The notes: a model not told the origin generated them from the letters alone. A stretch of DNA of 64,000 bases from DATKYQ01 sp035528415 (GCA_035528415.1 DATKYQ010000062.1:1-64000); one strand, 5' to 3'; positions 17,207 through 26,420 are shown, counted from the first letter of the stretch. Numbers and translations are program-made.

Positions 17207-17586
17207 ACTTCCGCCAAAATATCGTCATAACCTCTTTGTAAAACCGGCAAAGCATCGCACCAAAAAGATGCCGCAGCATAACGAAATTCGTTTGCTGTAC
17301 CCGGCGTTGTCTCATAAAGCGCAATGCCGTCACGTGCGGCCCGAAAGCGCAGCAGTCCATTTGCTCGCTGCAGGTCGACGAGATCGACTCGATCGCAACC
17401 CAGGGCGTACACCAGTTCTGCAAGCAGCGCCGCCGCATCGAATTGCCCGCCGCCGATGTAGCCCAGATCCCAGTCGGAGCTCTCTCCGGCCTCTTCCCGG
17501 GCCCGCGAGCCGAAAAGCAAAAGCAGCTTCAAATCCCGTGATCGAGCCGCCACCTTCTCAACCTTCTCGATCCTCGTCGAGTTCAT
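17203..17586 (-). CDS. mntA: MntA-like antitoxin nucleotidyltransferase
   Basis: Minimal nucleotidyltransferase of 127 residues, antitoxin of the MntA/HepT pair. The active site GSX10DXD is read as G26-S27 then D38-W-D40, with a later acidic strand RVDLVDL supplying the third carboxylate. It is expected to transfer AMP to the HepT tyrosine. The antitoxin gene comes first and overlaps hepT by four bases, the usual order. Transcription starts in a 76-bp spacer shared with the divergent small membrane protein. The ATG is the only reasonable start. Confidence 0.9.
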   Translation of the reverse strand: MNSTRIEKVEKVAARSRDLKLLLLFGSRAREEAGESSDWDLGYIGGGQFDAAALLAELVYALGCDRVDLVDLQRANGLLRFRAARDGIALYETTPGTANEFRYAAASFWCDALPVLQRGYDDILAEV

Positions 17587-17662
17587 GTGGACACCATAAC
17601 ACAGGCGCGCTAAAATACGAAGTTGACTTTCGGTCTTGGTATCTCAGCGCGGGAGGATCTAC

Positions 17663-17950
17663 ATGATCAAGAAGCTCATCATTCTGATCGTTGTCGCCGG
17701 GCTTGGTTACGTAGGTTACCTGGTCTGGACCGAGCAGCTCAGCCCGGGTGAGCGCGCGACGATCAAGCAAAAGCTCAGCGACACCGGCAAGCAGATCAAG
17801 CATGGCGCCTCCAATCTTGCCAAGAAGACCGCCAAGGTGGTCAAGAAAGAGCTTGCCGACGACGACAAGACGAAAAAAGACGATAAGCAGCAAGATGCCA
17901 CGCCCGAAAAAAAACCCGCTGACTCGCAAGGCGACTCAGCGCGGGAGTAA
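17663..17950 (+). CDS. Small single-pass membrane protein
   Basis: A 95-residue protein with an N-terminal membrane helix (MIKKLIILIVVAGLGYVGYL) and a very charged, Lys/Asp-rich helical tail (KKTAKVVKKELADDDKTKKD) that likely lies in the periplasm or along the membrane. No family is recognised; apolipoprotein-like or YtxH-like short proteins have similar composition. GGGAGGA precedes the ATG. The 3' end overlaps the convergent B3/B4 gene by 15 bases. Confidence 0.65.
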   Translation: MIKKLIILIVVAGLGYVGYLVWTEQLSPGERATIKQKLSDTGKQIKHGASNLAKKTAKVVKKELADDDKTKKDDKQQDATPEKKPADSQGDSARE

Positions 17951-18634
17951 ATCCCCGACGGAGCGCGTCTGTCCACCGGGAAGCGCCAGGTGGCGGGTCA
18001 TCATTGTGCGAGCCTCCACGACGTGTTGCTGCATGAGCTCGCGAGGGTAGCCCGAGGGTGCGAAGATTACCATCCACAGCGAATGGGTCGCCTCCCCCAC
18101 CGCGGTGCGCAGCGAGTCCGAGCTGGGATTGCCGAAGGGTCCGCGGGCGTCGGCCAGCGTGATCCGGCCTTCGACGTGGACTTCGTCCTTGCGGATCCCG
18201 GCAAAGGACTCCCCCGGCCGGCCGCGCCGCAACACCGCCGGGCCCTCGATCTTGTCCGCATCGTACAGGCCCAGCGACAGAAGCCACCGCAGCGCAACGA
18301 AGTTGCACAGGTCCACAGCGTTGGAGATACACGGGAAGGGCTTGCCCGCAAGCACCCTGCGCAGCAGCGCCTCGGACGAGGGCCGTGTCCTGGTTGGATC
18401 GATCCCGAAGGCGCGGTACAGTGCCCGAGCCGGAGCGGTGCCGGGAATCTCGGAAGGTTTCTTCCCGGCATGCTCCGCGCGCAAGCGCTCGCACAAGGCC
18501 GCGATCTCGCCCTGCAACTCTTGGCCGCCAGGCGCGATCTTCACCGGCTCGGCCCAAACCAGCCCCAGCAGCACGTCAGCCTGGACTGCTGGATCGAGTC
18601 GGCATTCCACGGATACTGCCGTCTTGTCGCTCAC
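17936..18634 (-). CDS. Free-standing B3/B4 tRNA-editing-type domain protein
   Basis: A 232-residue protein that matches the B3/B4 domain of the phenylalanyl-tRNA synthetase beta subunit, which clears mischarged Tyr-tRNA(Phe), but here stands alone. Recognisable parts are the ARALYRAFGIDPTRTRPSSE block, PFPCISNAVDLCNFVAL and FAPSGYP. Free-standing versions are known and thought to act in trans on mischarged tRNAs or small acylated compounds; the actual substrate is unknown. The GTG start at 18634 follows GAGGAG by eight bases. It is convergent with the small membrane protein and lies 100 bases downstream of the GH13 stop relative to its own strand order. Confidence 0.82.
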   Translation of the reverse strand: MSDKTAVSVECRLDPAVQADVLLGLVWAEPVKIAPGGQELQGEIAALCERLRAEHAGKKPSEIPGTAPARALYRAFGIDPTRTRPSSEALLRRVLAGKPFPCISNAVDLCNFVALRWLLSLGLYDADKIEGPAVLRRGRPGESFAGIRKDEVHVEGRITLADARGPFGNPSSDSLRTAVGEATHSLWMVIFAPSGYPRELMQQHVVEARTMMTRHLALPGGQTRSVGDLLPR

Positions 18635-18734
18635 CTGTTACGCTCCTCGGGAGGCGCCTCTTCAGGTGCTTCTCGGCCTCATCCTCGTTCCAACGACTAC
18701 CCCAAGTCCATCCCCGAGTGCCAGCCACGTAGGC

Positions 18735-20006
18735 TCAGGCGATCCAGGCGATCTCGGCCGGTCTCATTTCCAGCCAGGCGGGAATCTCACACACATCGAG
18801 CCTGCCTTGTTCGTCGAGACGATGCAGGGACGCCCCTCCTGGAGCCTCGGGGCGAATCTCTTGCAGATCGATTGTCCGGCCCGCGTGCCAGTCCTTGTTG
18901 ACCAGCACCAGCGCACGTTCTGAAGCGCTTGATTTCTCGATTACGATTGTCGGCTGGTCGTATGGTCCAAGAGCGCGCCAGTGCCCCTCGCAGCCGAAGA
19001 TTGGCGTCTCGATTTTTACGCGGTTGACGGCCGCGATGAAGGAACTCAGATCGACTTGAGTCTGTTCCCAGTCATCCGGCCTGGTCTTGACTACGTTGAG
19101 CCTACGCGAAAAACCGTATTCGTAACCAACGGGCATCATCACACCCTCGGAGAATAAGGCAGCCAAGAGGTAACGCTGGCGCATGACGGCCAGGTTGGCC
19201 TCAGTCTCTGCAAACAGGCGCTGTGTGTCGTGCGACTCCGGAAAGCTCACCGAGGGGGCCAGTGCCCCGAACGACTCGTGCTGTTCGAGGGCCCAGGGCG
19301 CGTCGAAATTCCAGTACTTGGAGCTATTGAAGAGATAGTCCAGGCCGGCTCCCCCGAGCGCTCTGACCTCCGCCAGGCGGCAACCGAGAGTCTCTGCGAA
19401 AAATGTCACCCGCTCGTTCAGCTCGCGTGCCTCGTCTGCAAGCACGCGCCACAGCAGCGCCGGCACCTTGTAGGCCGCGTCGCAGCGAAAACCCTCGAAG
19501 CCGAGTTCGACGTAGAAACGCACCAGCGAGACCCAGTAGTCCCAGAGCCCGTCGAGGTCGGGGCTTTCGGCATTGTCGATCTCGGCCAGGTCGCCCCAGA
19601 CGGTAACCTTGCGGGCATCGGCCGGGTCGATGGCCGAAGGGTGCACAACCTTTCCGTTTTCATTACGCAGGTACCACTCGGGATGCTCCGTAACCAGCGG
19701 GCAATCGATGGCCGTGTGATTGATAACCAGATCCATAGACGGCCGCAGCCCCAGCGAGCGGAACTGTCCGAGTACTTCGCGTAGCTCGTCGATGCCGCTC
19801 GTGGAAGCAGACGCAGGCAGAAAGTCAGGGCAGACAGTGTAGTGATCCTTGACAGCATACAGGCTGCCTGAAAAACCCGGCTGCGTGACAGGGTTGAGGT
19901 AGATCCAGTTGAAGCCCATCAAGCGCGCACGCTCCGCGTGCTCAGTCCAACCATCCATTCGTCCCGCCAGGCGCGGGAATAAGTTGTAAATTACCGGCGG
20001 CGACAT
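18735..20006 (-). CDS. GH13 alpha-amylase-type enzyme
   Basis: A 423-residue TIM-barrel enzyme of glycoside hydrolase family 13, without a signal peptide. The four conserved regions are visible: DLVINHT (His97), GFEGFRCDAAYK with nucleophile Asp176, FFAETLG with acid/base Glu205, and FPESHDTQR with Asp260. A short beta domain closes the protein. Several stretches (HPEWYLRN, ID..WGDLAEIDN) recall the GlgE/trehalose branch of GH13, but the GlgE N-terminal domain is absent, so hydrolase, transferase or isomerase activity is open. The ATG at 20006 has AGGAG upstream; an in-frame ATG eight codons earlier lacks one. Together with the GH57 and GlgA genes it points to glycogen or maltodextrin handling. 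Confidence 0.85.
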   Translation of the reverse strand: MSPPVIYNLFPRLAGRMDGWTEHAERARLMGFNWIYLNPVTQPGFSGSLYAVKDHYTVCPDFLPASASTSGIDELREVLGQFRSLGLRPSMDLVINHTAIDCPLVTEHPEWYLRNENGKVVHPSAIDPADARKVTVWGDLAEIDNAESPDLDGLWDYWVSLVRFYVELGFEGFRCDAAYKVPALLWRVLADEARELNERVTFFAETLGCRLAEVRALGGAGLDYLFNSSKYWNFDAPWALEQHESFGALAPSVSFPESHDTQRLFAETEANLAVMRQRYLLAALFSEGVMMPVGYEYGFSRRLNVVKTRPDDWEQTQVDLSSFIAAVNRVKIETPIFGCEGHWRALGPYDQPTIVIEKSSASERALVLVNKDWHAGRTIDLQEIRPEAPGGASLHRLDEQGRLDVCEIPAWLEMRPAEIAWIA

Positions 20007-20146
20007 CTCGCTCTCCTCATTGTCGTCCAATGTATATGCTCGTTACCGAGACGGGTCAACATGACTCAGCGGCATTAAACCATTGACATCCAGGTTCATT
20101 TCGGCAGTCATGTGTTCCCGTGGACTGGGTAAGAAGGAGGATCGGA

Positions 20147-22522
20147 ATGTCATCCGGCAAGCTCGAATTCGGGCCACGGCTGGGTTACGTGATCTCTGTT
20201 GCGGACATCCCAGCCGCTGAGCGTTTTCGGGCGGACGAGGCTCTGGTCGAGGCCCTAACGGGCCTGAACGTCATTTTCAGGGCCCTGGTGGGCATCATGT
20301 ACAACTGCGTCCCGACCTCGGGGCATCCGGGCGGCAGCATTTCATCGAGCCGCATCGTCGAGTCACTGCTTTATCAGGGCCTGGACTACGATATGGGCAA
20401 CCCCGAGGCCCCCGAGGCCGACATCATCTCCTACGCCGCCGGGCACAAGGCGCTCGGCCTTTACGGCCTGTGGGCGCTGCGCAACGAGATCGCGCGTATA
20501 AGCCGAGCCGTCGCACTTCCCGGGCCCGAGCGCCAAATGCGCCTGGAAGACCTGTTGGGCTTCAGACGCAATCCCACCCAGCACACTCCGTTGTTTGCCA
20601 AGTTCAAAACAAAATCCCTCGACGGTCACCCGGCGCCGTCTACGCCTTTCGTCAAGCTGTCGACCGGGGCCTCCGGTGTGGGAGATGCTTCTTCTTTCGG
20701 CCTGGCGTTAGGCGCCATCGATCTCTACCCCGACGATCCGCCCCGGGTTCACGTGATCGAGGGTGAGGGAGGCATGACGCCCGGGCGGGTCCAGGAGGCC
20801 ATGGCCACCGCGGCCAGCGCGCAACTTGGCAACATCATCATGCACATCGACTGGAACCAGTCCGCGATCGACTCCGACCGTGTCTGCCGCGAGGGAGATC
20901 AAGCCGGCGACTACGTGCAGTGGAACCCGGCCGAGTTGGCCAGGCTGCACGATTTCAACGTCATCATCGTAGGCGACGGCTTCGACTACCCGGATATCCT
21001 GGCCGCCCAGGCCTACGCACAAGCACACCAAAACGGGCAGCCCACGGCCATCGTCTATCGCACGGTCAAGGGATGGAAGTACGGGATCGAGGGTGCTGCC
21101 TCTCACGGCGCCGGCCACAAGGGCAACTCCGAGGAATTCTACGGGTCGCTGGGAGAGTTCGAACAGACCTTCGGCTGCCGTGTGCCGCGCTTCGAGGGTG
21201 AACCAAGCGATGACAACCTCGAGGCCTACTACTGGAAACTGCTTCTGGTTCTGCGTGAGCAGATCGAGAAAAACAGTTCCATCTTCAACCGGTTGGGGAA
21301 GGGCCTTGCGGCGGCGAAGGAAAGGCTCAGCGCCCGCAAGCGCCGCTTACGTGACGGGGCTCCTGATATTTCGAGCCTCTACGACGGCACAACCTTCAAG
21401 CCCGATAAGACGCCTGCAGAACTCGTAACTCCGGCCGGTGAGAAAAACACGCTGCGCGGAAGTCTAGGTTCGGCGCTCGGGTATCTCAACAAGCGCACTT
21501 CGGGCGCCCTGATCGGCGCGGCGGCAGATCTGTACGGCTCCACCAGCATCACCAAGCTCGGCCAGGGCTTCGATGCAGGGCTCTTCAACGCCAAGAGCAA
21601 CCCGCGCTCGAGGCTGATAGCCGTCGGCGGCATCTGCGAGGATTCGATGGGTGCTTTCATGTCTGCGCTCTCGGTTGACGGACGCCATATCGGCGTCGGC
21701 TCTTCGTACGGCGCCTTCATCGCGGCCTTGCAGCATGTCTCACTCAGGCTGCACGGCATCGGGCAACAGGCACGAAAGCACTACAACGGCACACCCTACA
21801 GCACCTATATCATGATTTGCGCCCATGCCGGGCTGAAAACCGGCGAGGACGGACCCACCCACGCCGATCCGCAGTGCCTGCAGCTTATCCAGGAAGATTT
21901 TCCAAAAGGCATCATGATCACACTGACGCCCTGGGATCCCAACGAGATCTGGCCCTGCCTGATTGCGGGGCTGCAAAAACGCCCGGCGATCCTGGCGCCT
22001 TTCGTCACCCGGCCATCCGAGAAGATAATTGACCGGCAGGCGCTGGGGCTGCCGGAGGTCTCCGCGGCCGTCAAGGGAATCTACGCCATGCGCCGGGCCG
22101 ATCCCGAAAAGAAGCCCTACCATGGCACGCTCGTGCTGCAAGGCAGCGGCGTGACCAATGCCTTCGTCACGGACGTGCTGCCCAAACTCGACGCGGCCGG
22201 CATCAACATGAACGTCTACTACGTATCCAGCGCGGAGCTATTTGACCTGCTGCCCGAGTACGAACAGGAATCGATCTTTCCCGAGGCCCATGCGCGCGAG
22301 GCCATGGGCATTACCGGCTTCACGCTGCCCACCATGTACCGCTGGCTCACATCCCGCGTCGGCCGCCGGGCAAGCCTGTTCCCCTTCGCCCAGGGGCACT
22401 ACCTGGGCAGCGGCAAGGCCCACAAGGTGCTCGAGGAGGCCCAGCTTGACGGGACGGGACAGTTCGAGGCTATCATGAGTTACGCTGAGAATTTTTCCGC
22501 AACTAATGGAGGCAAGGCATGA
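20147..22522 (+). CDS. Transketolase family enzyme, long form
   Basis: Thiamine-diphosphate enzyme of the transketolase family, moving two-carbon ketol units in the pentose phosphate or Calvin-type pathways. At 791 residues it is about 120 longer than E. coli transketolase. The N-terminal domain has TSGHPGGSIS and YAAGHKALGLYGLWAL; the cofactor site reads GEGGMTPGR ... DWNQSAIDS. The pyrimidine domain has the family block GLKTGEDGPTHADPQ. AAGAAGGAGG sits six bases before the ATG. A perfect TTGACA (20083-20088) upstream suggests a promoter, but its -10 partner is poor. Phosphoketolase and pyruvate-dehydrogenase E1 were considered; the GEDGPTH block favours transketolase. A tiny lipoprotein gene overlaps its stop by four bases. 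Confidence 0.85.
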   Translation: MSSGKLEFGPRLGYVISVADIPAAERFRADEALVEALTGLNVIFRALVGIMYNCVPTSGHPGGSISSSRIVESLLYQGLDYDMGNPEAPEADIISYAAGHKALGLYGLWALRNEIARISRAVALPGPERQMRLEDLLGFRRNPTQHTPLFAKFKTKSLDGHPAPSTPFVKLSTGASGVGDASSFGLALGAIDLYPDDPPRVHVIEGEGGMTPGRVQEAMATAASAQLGNIIMHIDWNQSAIDSDRVCREGDQAGDYVQWNPAELARLHDFNVIIVGDGFDYPDILAAQAYAQAHQNGQPTAIVYRTVKGWKYGIEGAASHGAGHKGNSEEFYGSLGEFEQTFGCRVPRFEGEPSDDNLEAYYWKLLLVLREQIEKNSSIFNRLGKGLAAAKERLSARKRRLRDGAPDISSLYDGTTFKPDKTPAELVTPAGEKNTLRGSLGSALGYLNKRTSGALIGAAADLYGSTSITKLGQGFDAGLFNAKSNPRSRLIAVGGICEDSMGAFMSALSVDGRHIGVGSSYGAFIAALQHVSLRLHGIGQQARKHYNGTPYSTYIMICAHAGLKTGEDGPTHADPQCLQLIQEDFPKGIMITLTPWDPNEIWPCLIAGLQKRPAILAPFVTRPSEKIIDRQALGLPEVSAAVKGIYAMRRADPEKKPYHGTLVLQGSGVTNAFVTDVLPKLDAAGINMNVYYVSSAELFDLLPEYEQESIFPEAHAREAMGITGFTLPTMYRWLTSRVGRRASLFPFAQGHYLGSGKAHKVLEEAQLDGTGQFEAIMSYAENFSATNGGKA

Positions 22523-22692
22523 AAAACCTGCTGACTATCCTGTTGGCCGCGATAGTGTCTTTCGTTCTGGCGGCCTGCGCAACTCCGAGGCAACCCCAGC
22601 CGAACTACGAAAAAGTTCGCCAGGACCACAAGAAGGCGCAGAAGGATCTGCGCCGCGAAGAAGATCGAAAGAAGGAGGAGGACAGCGAGTAG
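22519..22692 (+). CDS. 57-residue lipoprotein
   Basis: A very short exported protein: signal MKNLLTILLAAIVSFVLAAC with lipobox LAAC, then a charged, helix-prone tail (KVRQDHKKAQKDLRREEDRK). It resembles small outer-membrane lipoproteins in layout, but no family is recognised. The ATG overlaps the transketolase stop as ATGA, and GGAGGCAAGGC is directly upstream, so it is translated with that gene. Ends 21 bases before smpB. Confidence 0.7.
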   Translation: MKNLLTILLAAIVSFVLAACATPRQPQPNYEKVRQDHKKAQKDLRREEDRKKEEDSE

Positions 22693-22713
22693 CCAATCGC
22701 TTGCTCCGCTTGC

Positions 22714-23184
22714 ATGGCCCATACAAAAGAACCCTCCGATCGGAAGGTGGTCTGTCGCAACAAGAAGGCCTTCCATGACTACTTCATCGAGGATCGCCTC
22801 GAGGCCGGCATGGTGCTCGTGGGCACCGAGGTCAAGTCGCTCCGGGAAGGTCGCGCAGACCTCAAAGACTCTTTTGCCGTGGTCGAACACGGCGAGGTAT
22901 TCCTGCTGAATATGCGAATCTCTGCCTGGCCCGGCGCTGCCTGGTTCAACCACGAGCCCGAACGCAAGAGAAAGCTGCTCCTGCACGTCATGCAGATCCA
23001 CCGACTGCGGATACACATCGAGCAGCGGGGCTATACCCTGATTCCGCTCTCGGTCTACTTCAACCCGGCCAACCGCGCCAAGGTCGAGTTGGGCCTGGCG
23101 CGCGGCAAGCGCAAGTACGACAAGCGCGCGGCCATTCGCGAGCGCGACGAGCGCCGCTCGCGCGAGCGCCAAGAAAACGGTTGA
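22714..23184 (+). CDS. smpB: SsrA-binding protein SmpB
   Basis: Partner of tmRNA in trans-translation: binds the tRNA-like part of tmRNA and brings it to stalled ribosomes. The OB-barrel blocks are clear: KKAFHDYFIEDRLEAG, GTEVKSLREGRADLKDSFA and RKRKLLLH. The C-terminal basic tail (LARGKRKYDKR) is the part that enters the mRNA channel. Length 156 is typical. No strong ribosome site precedes the ATG, so coupling with the upstream lipoprotein is possible. The ssrA gene itself is not visible nearby. Confidence 0.96.
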   Translation: MAHTKEPSDRKVVCRNKKAFHDYFIEDRLEAGMVLVGTEVKSLREGRADLKDSFAVVEHGEVFLLNMRISAWPGAAWFNHEPERKRKLLLHVMQIHRLRIHIEQRGYTLIPLSVYFNPANRAKVELGLARGKRKYDKRAAIRERDERRSRERQENG

Positions 23185-23230
23185 TCATGTTCGCGATGCT
23201 ATTTACATTGTCAAAGCGAGGAGCGTAAAC

Positions 23231-24673
23231 GTGACAGTCATCGTTACAGGGGCCACGGGTCACATCGGGGCCAACCTTGTACGGGCGTTGATCGAAGCTG
23301 GTCGGCCGGTACGGGCGCTGGTGCGGAAAGATCTGCGCCCTCTCGATGGACTCGACGTCGAGCTAAGCCAGGCTGATGTTCTCGACAAGGCATCCCTGGT
23401 GGCCGCCTTCAAGGGCGCCGAGGTCGTTTTCCACCTGGCCGGCTTGATTTCAATTCTGGAACACGATGAAAATTTACTGAACGAGATAAACGTCGGCGGC
23501 ACTCGCAATGTTGTCGCGGCCTGCATCGAGTGCGGGGTCAAGCGCCTGGTGTATACCAGTTCGATAGAAGCCCTGATGCTGCCGGGCGGTCCCGACCCGA
23601 TCACCGAATCCGTGCCGGTCGAAGCCAAGAGGCTGCTTTCGGCCTACTCGCGCTCCAAACACGCAGCCGGCCTCGAGGTCGAAGCGGGCATAAAGAAGGG
23701 CCTCGATGCCGTGATTGTCCACCCAACGGCGGTTTGCGGCCCCTGTGACTTCAAGCCGTCACTCCTGGGGCAATCCTTCATCGAGTTCGCCATGCGACGC
23801 TTGCCGGGCTTTGTCCCCGGCGGGTTCGACTTCGTCGATGTCCGCGACTTGGCCAAGGGGCTGATCTCGGCTGCGGACAAGGGGCGCTGCGGAGAACACT
23901 ACCTGCTTTCCGGCAGCTTCGTCAGCATGGCCGACATGGCCCGTGCACTCGAAGAAAGCACCGGCGTACCCCGGCCGCGAATGTGTGTTCCTTTCTGGCT
24001 GGCCTTCCCTGCCGCGGCCTTCACGCCTCTATTTTACAAACTGTCGCACTCCAGGCCGCGCTTCACCAGGCAATCTCTGAAAATGCTGAAGGACTGCCGC
24101 CGTGTAAGCTGTGCCAAGGCCCGGGAAGAGCTGGGCTACGATCCGCGACCGGGCGACGAGGGCATCAAAGCGGCTGTCGAGTGGTTCCGTGAAAAAGAGA
24201 TGATCCACCCGGTGTTTGTCTCGAAAAAGGATCCCGCGATCGTTATCTTCGCAAGCGTCTTCTTGTTCGTTTGCATTCTGGGCGGCATACAGCAACTGAC
24301 GCTGGGCGGCTGGGTTAGCTCGCTGGTGGGCCTGGGCGCACTGCTGGTGGGCACGGGATACACCCTGCTCAACTGGCCGGTACGCTACGAGCTCACTTCC
24401 CAGGCGCTCACGGTGCGAGGAGGCATGGTCCGCTGGAACATCCCGCTCGACTCAATCATCGAGGTGCGGCCCAGCCGCAACCCCATCAGCGCCCCGACAT
24501 GGTCGTTTGCGCGGCTGCGAATCGATTACCAAAAGAACGGCAAGAACTACTTCGTACTGATATCTCCCGCCGAACGTGAGGTGTTCCTGCGTAAGCTCGC
24601 CGAAGCATCGCCGGGGCTGGTCCGGGAGGGAGAACATCTGACGAGTAAAGACGAAGGAACACATGATGGATGA
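23231..24673 (+). CDS. NAD-dependent epimerase/reductase fused to a membrane bPH domain
   Basis: A 480-residue fusion. Residues 1-325 are an extended SDR of the dihydroflavonol-reductase/epimerase type: nucleotide motif GATGHIG (7-13), catalytic YSRSK (YxxxK) and a substrate lobe. Two membrane helices follow (about 340-360 and 365-385), then a bacterial PH-like domain (about 388-465; bPH_4/DUF1200 pattern with IPLDSIIEVRPSRNPISAP and FVLISP). The SDR part probably reduces or epimerises a sugar nucleotide or lipid-linked ketone; the bPH part would sit on the membrane. The GTG at 23231 follows GAGGAG. The last 11 bases overlap the response-regulator gene. Confidence 0.82.
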   Translation: MTVIVTGATGHIGANLVRALIEAGRPVRALVRKDLRPLDGLDVELSQADVLDKASLVAAFKGAEVVFHLAGLISILEHDENLLNEINVGGTRNVVAACIECGVKRLVYTSSIEALMLPGGPDPITESVPVEAKRLLSAYSRSKHAAGLEVEAGIKKGLDAVIVHPTAVCGPCDFKPSLLGQSFIEFAMRRLPGFVPGGFDFVDVRDLAKGLISAADKGRCGEHYLLSGSFVSMADMARALEESTGVPRPRMCVPFWLAFPAAAFTPLFYKLSHSRPRFTRQSLKMLKDCRRVSCAKAREELGYDPRPGDEGIKAAVEWFREKEMIHPVFVSKKDPAIVIFASVFLFVCILGGIQQLTLGGWVSSLVGLGALLVGTGYTLLNWPVRYELTSQALTVRGGMVRWNIPLDSIIEVRPSRNPISAPTWSFARLRIDYQKNGKNYFVLISPAEREVFLRKLAEASPGLVREGEHLTSKDEGTHDG

Positions 24674-26420
24674 GCGATTCGGACAAGGTCTGCGATTGTT
24701 GTTTGTCGATGACGAACCGCTGATCGTCGAGATCATGTCCAAGCTACTGGAAGCGGCTGGATTCGAGATTGACAGCGCCACTACATTCGTTGAGGCAAGC
24801 GCCTTGATTGAGGGCAAGCGCTACGACCTGGCAATATTCGATAAGAACCTCCCCGACGGAGACGGGCTGGATCTCGCCCGGCGGATCGACCAGATGGAAG
24901 GCGACTGCGAGGTGGCCCTGCTGACGGGCTATGCCAGCCTCGAGTCGGCCATCGAGGCGATTCGGGTACGGGTGGCCGACTACCTGCTCAAGCCCATCAA
25001 CACCGAGCGCATCAAGGCCAGGCTGCAACGCATGGTGGAACACCAGTCGCTCAGGCGCCAGCACGGCCAACTCGTCGAGCAGTTGGATCTCAAGACCAAG
25101 AAGGTGAAAATACTCGAAGCCCAGGCCACCCGCGACTCCTTGACCGGGCTATTCAACCACGCATTTTTCCAGGAGCAGATGATTCACGAGATTGCCCGCT
25201 GCAACCGTTACGGCCACGATGTCAGCCTGCTGTTTTTGGACGTGGATAACTTCAAGACGATCAACGACAACCTCGGGCATCAGGTCGGCGACCGGGTGCT
25301 CAAGTCCATAGCCGATGTGATGCGCGGCGGCTCGCGGGATGCCGATATTCGCTTTCGACTGCGAGAACACGACCTGGCCGCGCGTTACGGGGGCGACGAA
25401 TTCGTCCTGCTGCTACCCGAGACGGGCAAGCGCGGCGCCGCGATCACCGCCGAGCGCCTGCGCAAGTCGATCGAACTTCGCGATTTCGGCTTCGACCGGC
25501 GAACTGCAGTCACGCTCTCCATCGGGGTAGCCTCGCTGCACACAGACGCCAAAGATCGTGACGGCCTGATCAACGCCGCCGACCTGGCCCTCTACGCCGC
25601 CAAGAAGAGCGGCCGCAACCGCGTAATTGCTTACACTCCAGACATGGCCGGCGCAGATCCCGACGGCGAGCTTGCAGACCTCCTCGAAGTCAGGCGAGCC
25701 AGGGCGCTCGGTGAGATTATCGAGTCTGGAGGAATCGGATTCGCCTACCAGCCAATCGTCGACGGCAAGACGCTGGAAGTTCGCGCCTATGAGGCTCTCT
25801 GTCGACCCGCTAATGAGATGTTCCCTGCTCCGCTCGACATGATTGTCACCGCCGAGCGTACAGGAAAAATCGATGCTTTAGGGCGCCTGTTGCGCAGGTT
25901 GGCAGTTACCGAGATAGAGAAGCTGCCCGATTCGTGTTCCCTGTTTATAAACTTGCATCCCCAGGAGCTGAACGATACAAACCTGGTCGCCGAGGACTCC
26001 CCTTTGAGACGCCATGCCAAGCGCGTGGTTTTCGAGATCAACAACAGCAGGGACATCAGCGATCGAGAGCGCCTGAAAGCGGTCTTTACAAAGCTGCACG
26101 AGCGCGGCTACAGGATCGCCATGGACGACTTGTGCCGCGGATACCTGGGTCTCGACTCGCTGGTGCGACTCGAGCCGGACATCGTCAAGATGAACATCGA
26201 CATGTTGCATCGTGTCAGCTCGAAAGGGCGCGCCTCGCGGCTAATCAAGCACTATCTTGACTACACCGCCGGCGAGGGCATCACCGTGATCGCCACGAAC
26301 ATCGAGACCGAAGAGCAGAAACAGATAGCCGTCTACCTCGGCTGCACGCTCCTCCAGGGCTATCTCTTCGCCAAGGCCACGCCGGCTTTCTCCGGTATCA
26401 AAAAATCAGATAGCGCATAA
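24663..26420 (+). CDS. Response regulator with GGDEF and EAL domains
   Basis: A 585-residue signalling protein: receiver domain (about 10-130) with intact phospho-acceptor Asp60 and LLKP lysine; GGDEF cyclase domain (about 170-330) with intact GGDEF and an RxxD inhibitory site five residues before it; EAL phosphodiesterase domain (about 345-580) with EAL, DDLCRG, VKMN, TNIETEEQ and LLQGY residues mostly kept. It can therefore in principle both make and break c-di-GMP under control of a kinase. The start overlaps the upstream fusion gene by 11 bases, and GAAGGA precedes it. Several PilZ proteins in the window are possible readers of its product. No cognate histidine kinase is adjacent. Confidence 0.93.
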   Translation: MMDERFGQGLRLLFVDDEPLIVEIMSKLLEAAGFEIDSATTFVEASALIEGKRYDLAIFDKNLPDGDGLDLARRIDQMEGDCEVALLTGYASLESAIEAIRVRVADYLLKPINTERIKARLQRMVEHQSLRRQHGQLVEQLDLKTKKVKILEAQATRDSLTGLFNHAFFQEQMIHEIARCNRYGHDVSLLFLDVDNFKTINDNLGHQVGDRVLKSIADVMRGGSRDADIRFRLREHDLAARYGGDEFVLLLPETGKRGAAITAERLRKSIELRDFGFDRRTAVTLSIGVASLHTDAKDRDGLINAADLALYAAKKSGRNRVIAYTPDMAGADPDGELADLLEVRRARALGEIIESGGIGFAYQPIVDGKTLEVRAYEALCRPANEMFPAPLDMIVTAERTGKIDALGRLLRRLAVTEIEKLPDSCSLFINLHPQELNDTNLVAEDSPLRRHAKRVVFEINNSRDISDRERLKAVFTKLHERGYRIAMDDLCRGYLGLDSLVRLEPDIVKMNIDMLHRVSSKGRASRLIKHYLDYTAGEGITVIATNIETEEQKQIAVYLGCTLLQGYLFAKATPAFSGIKKSDSA

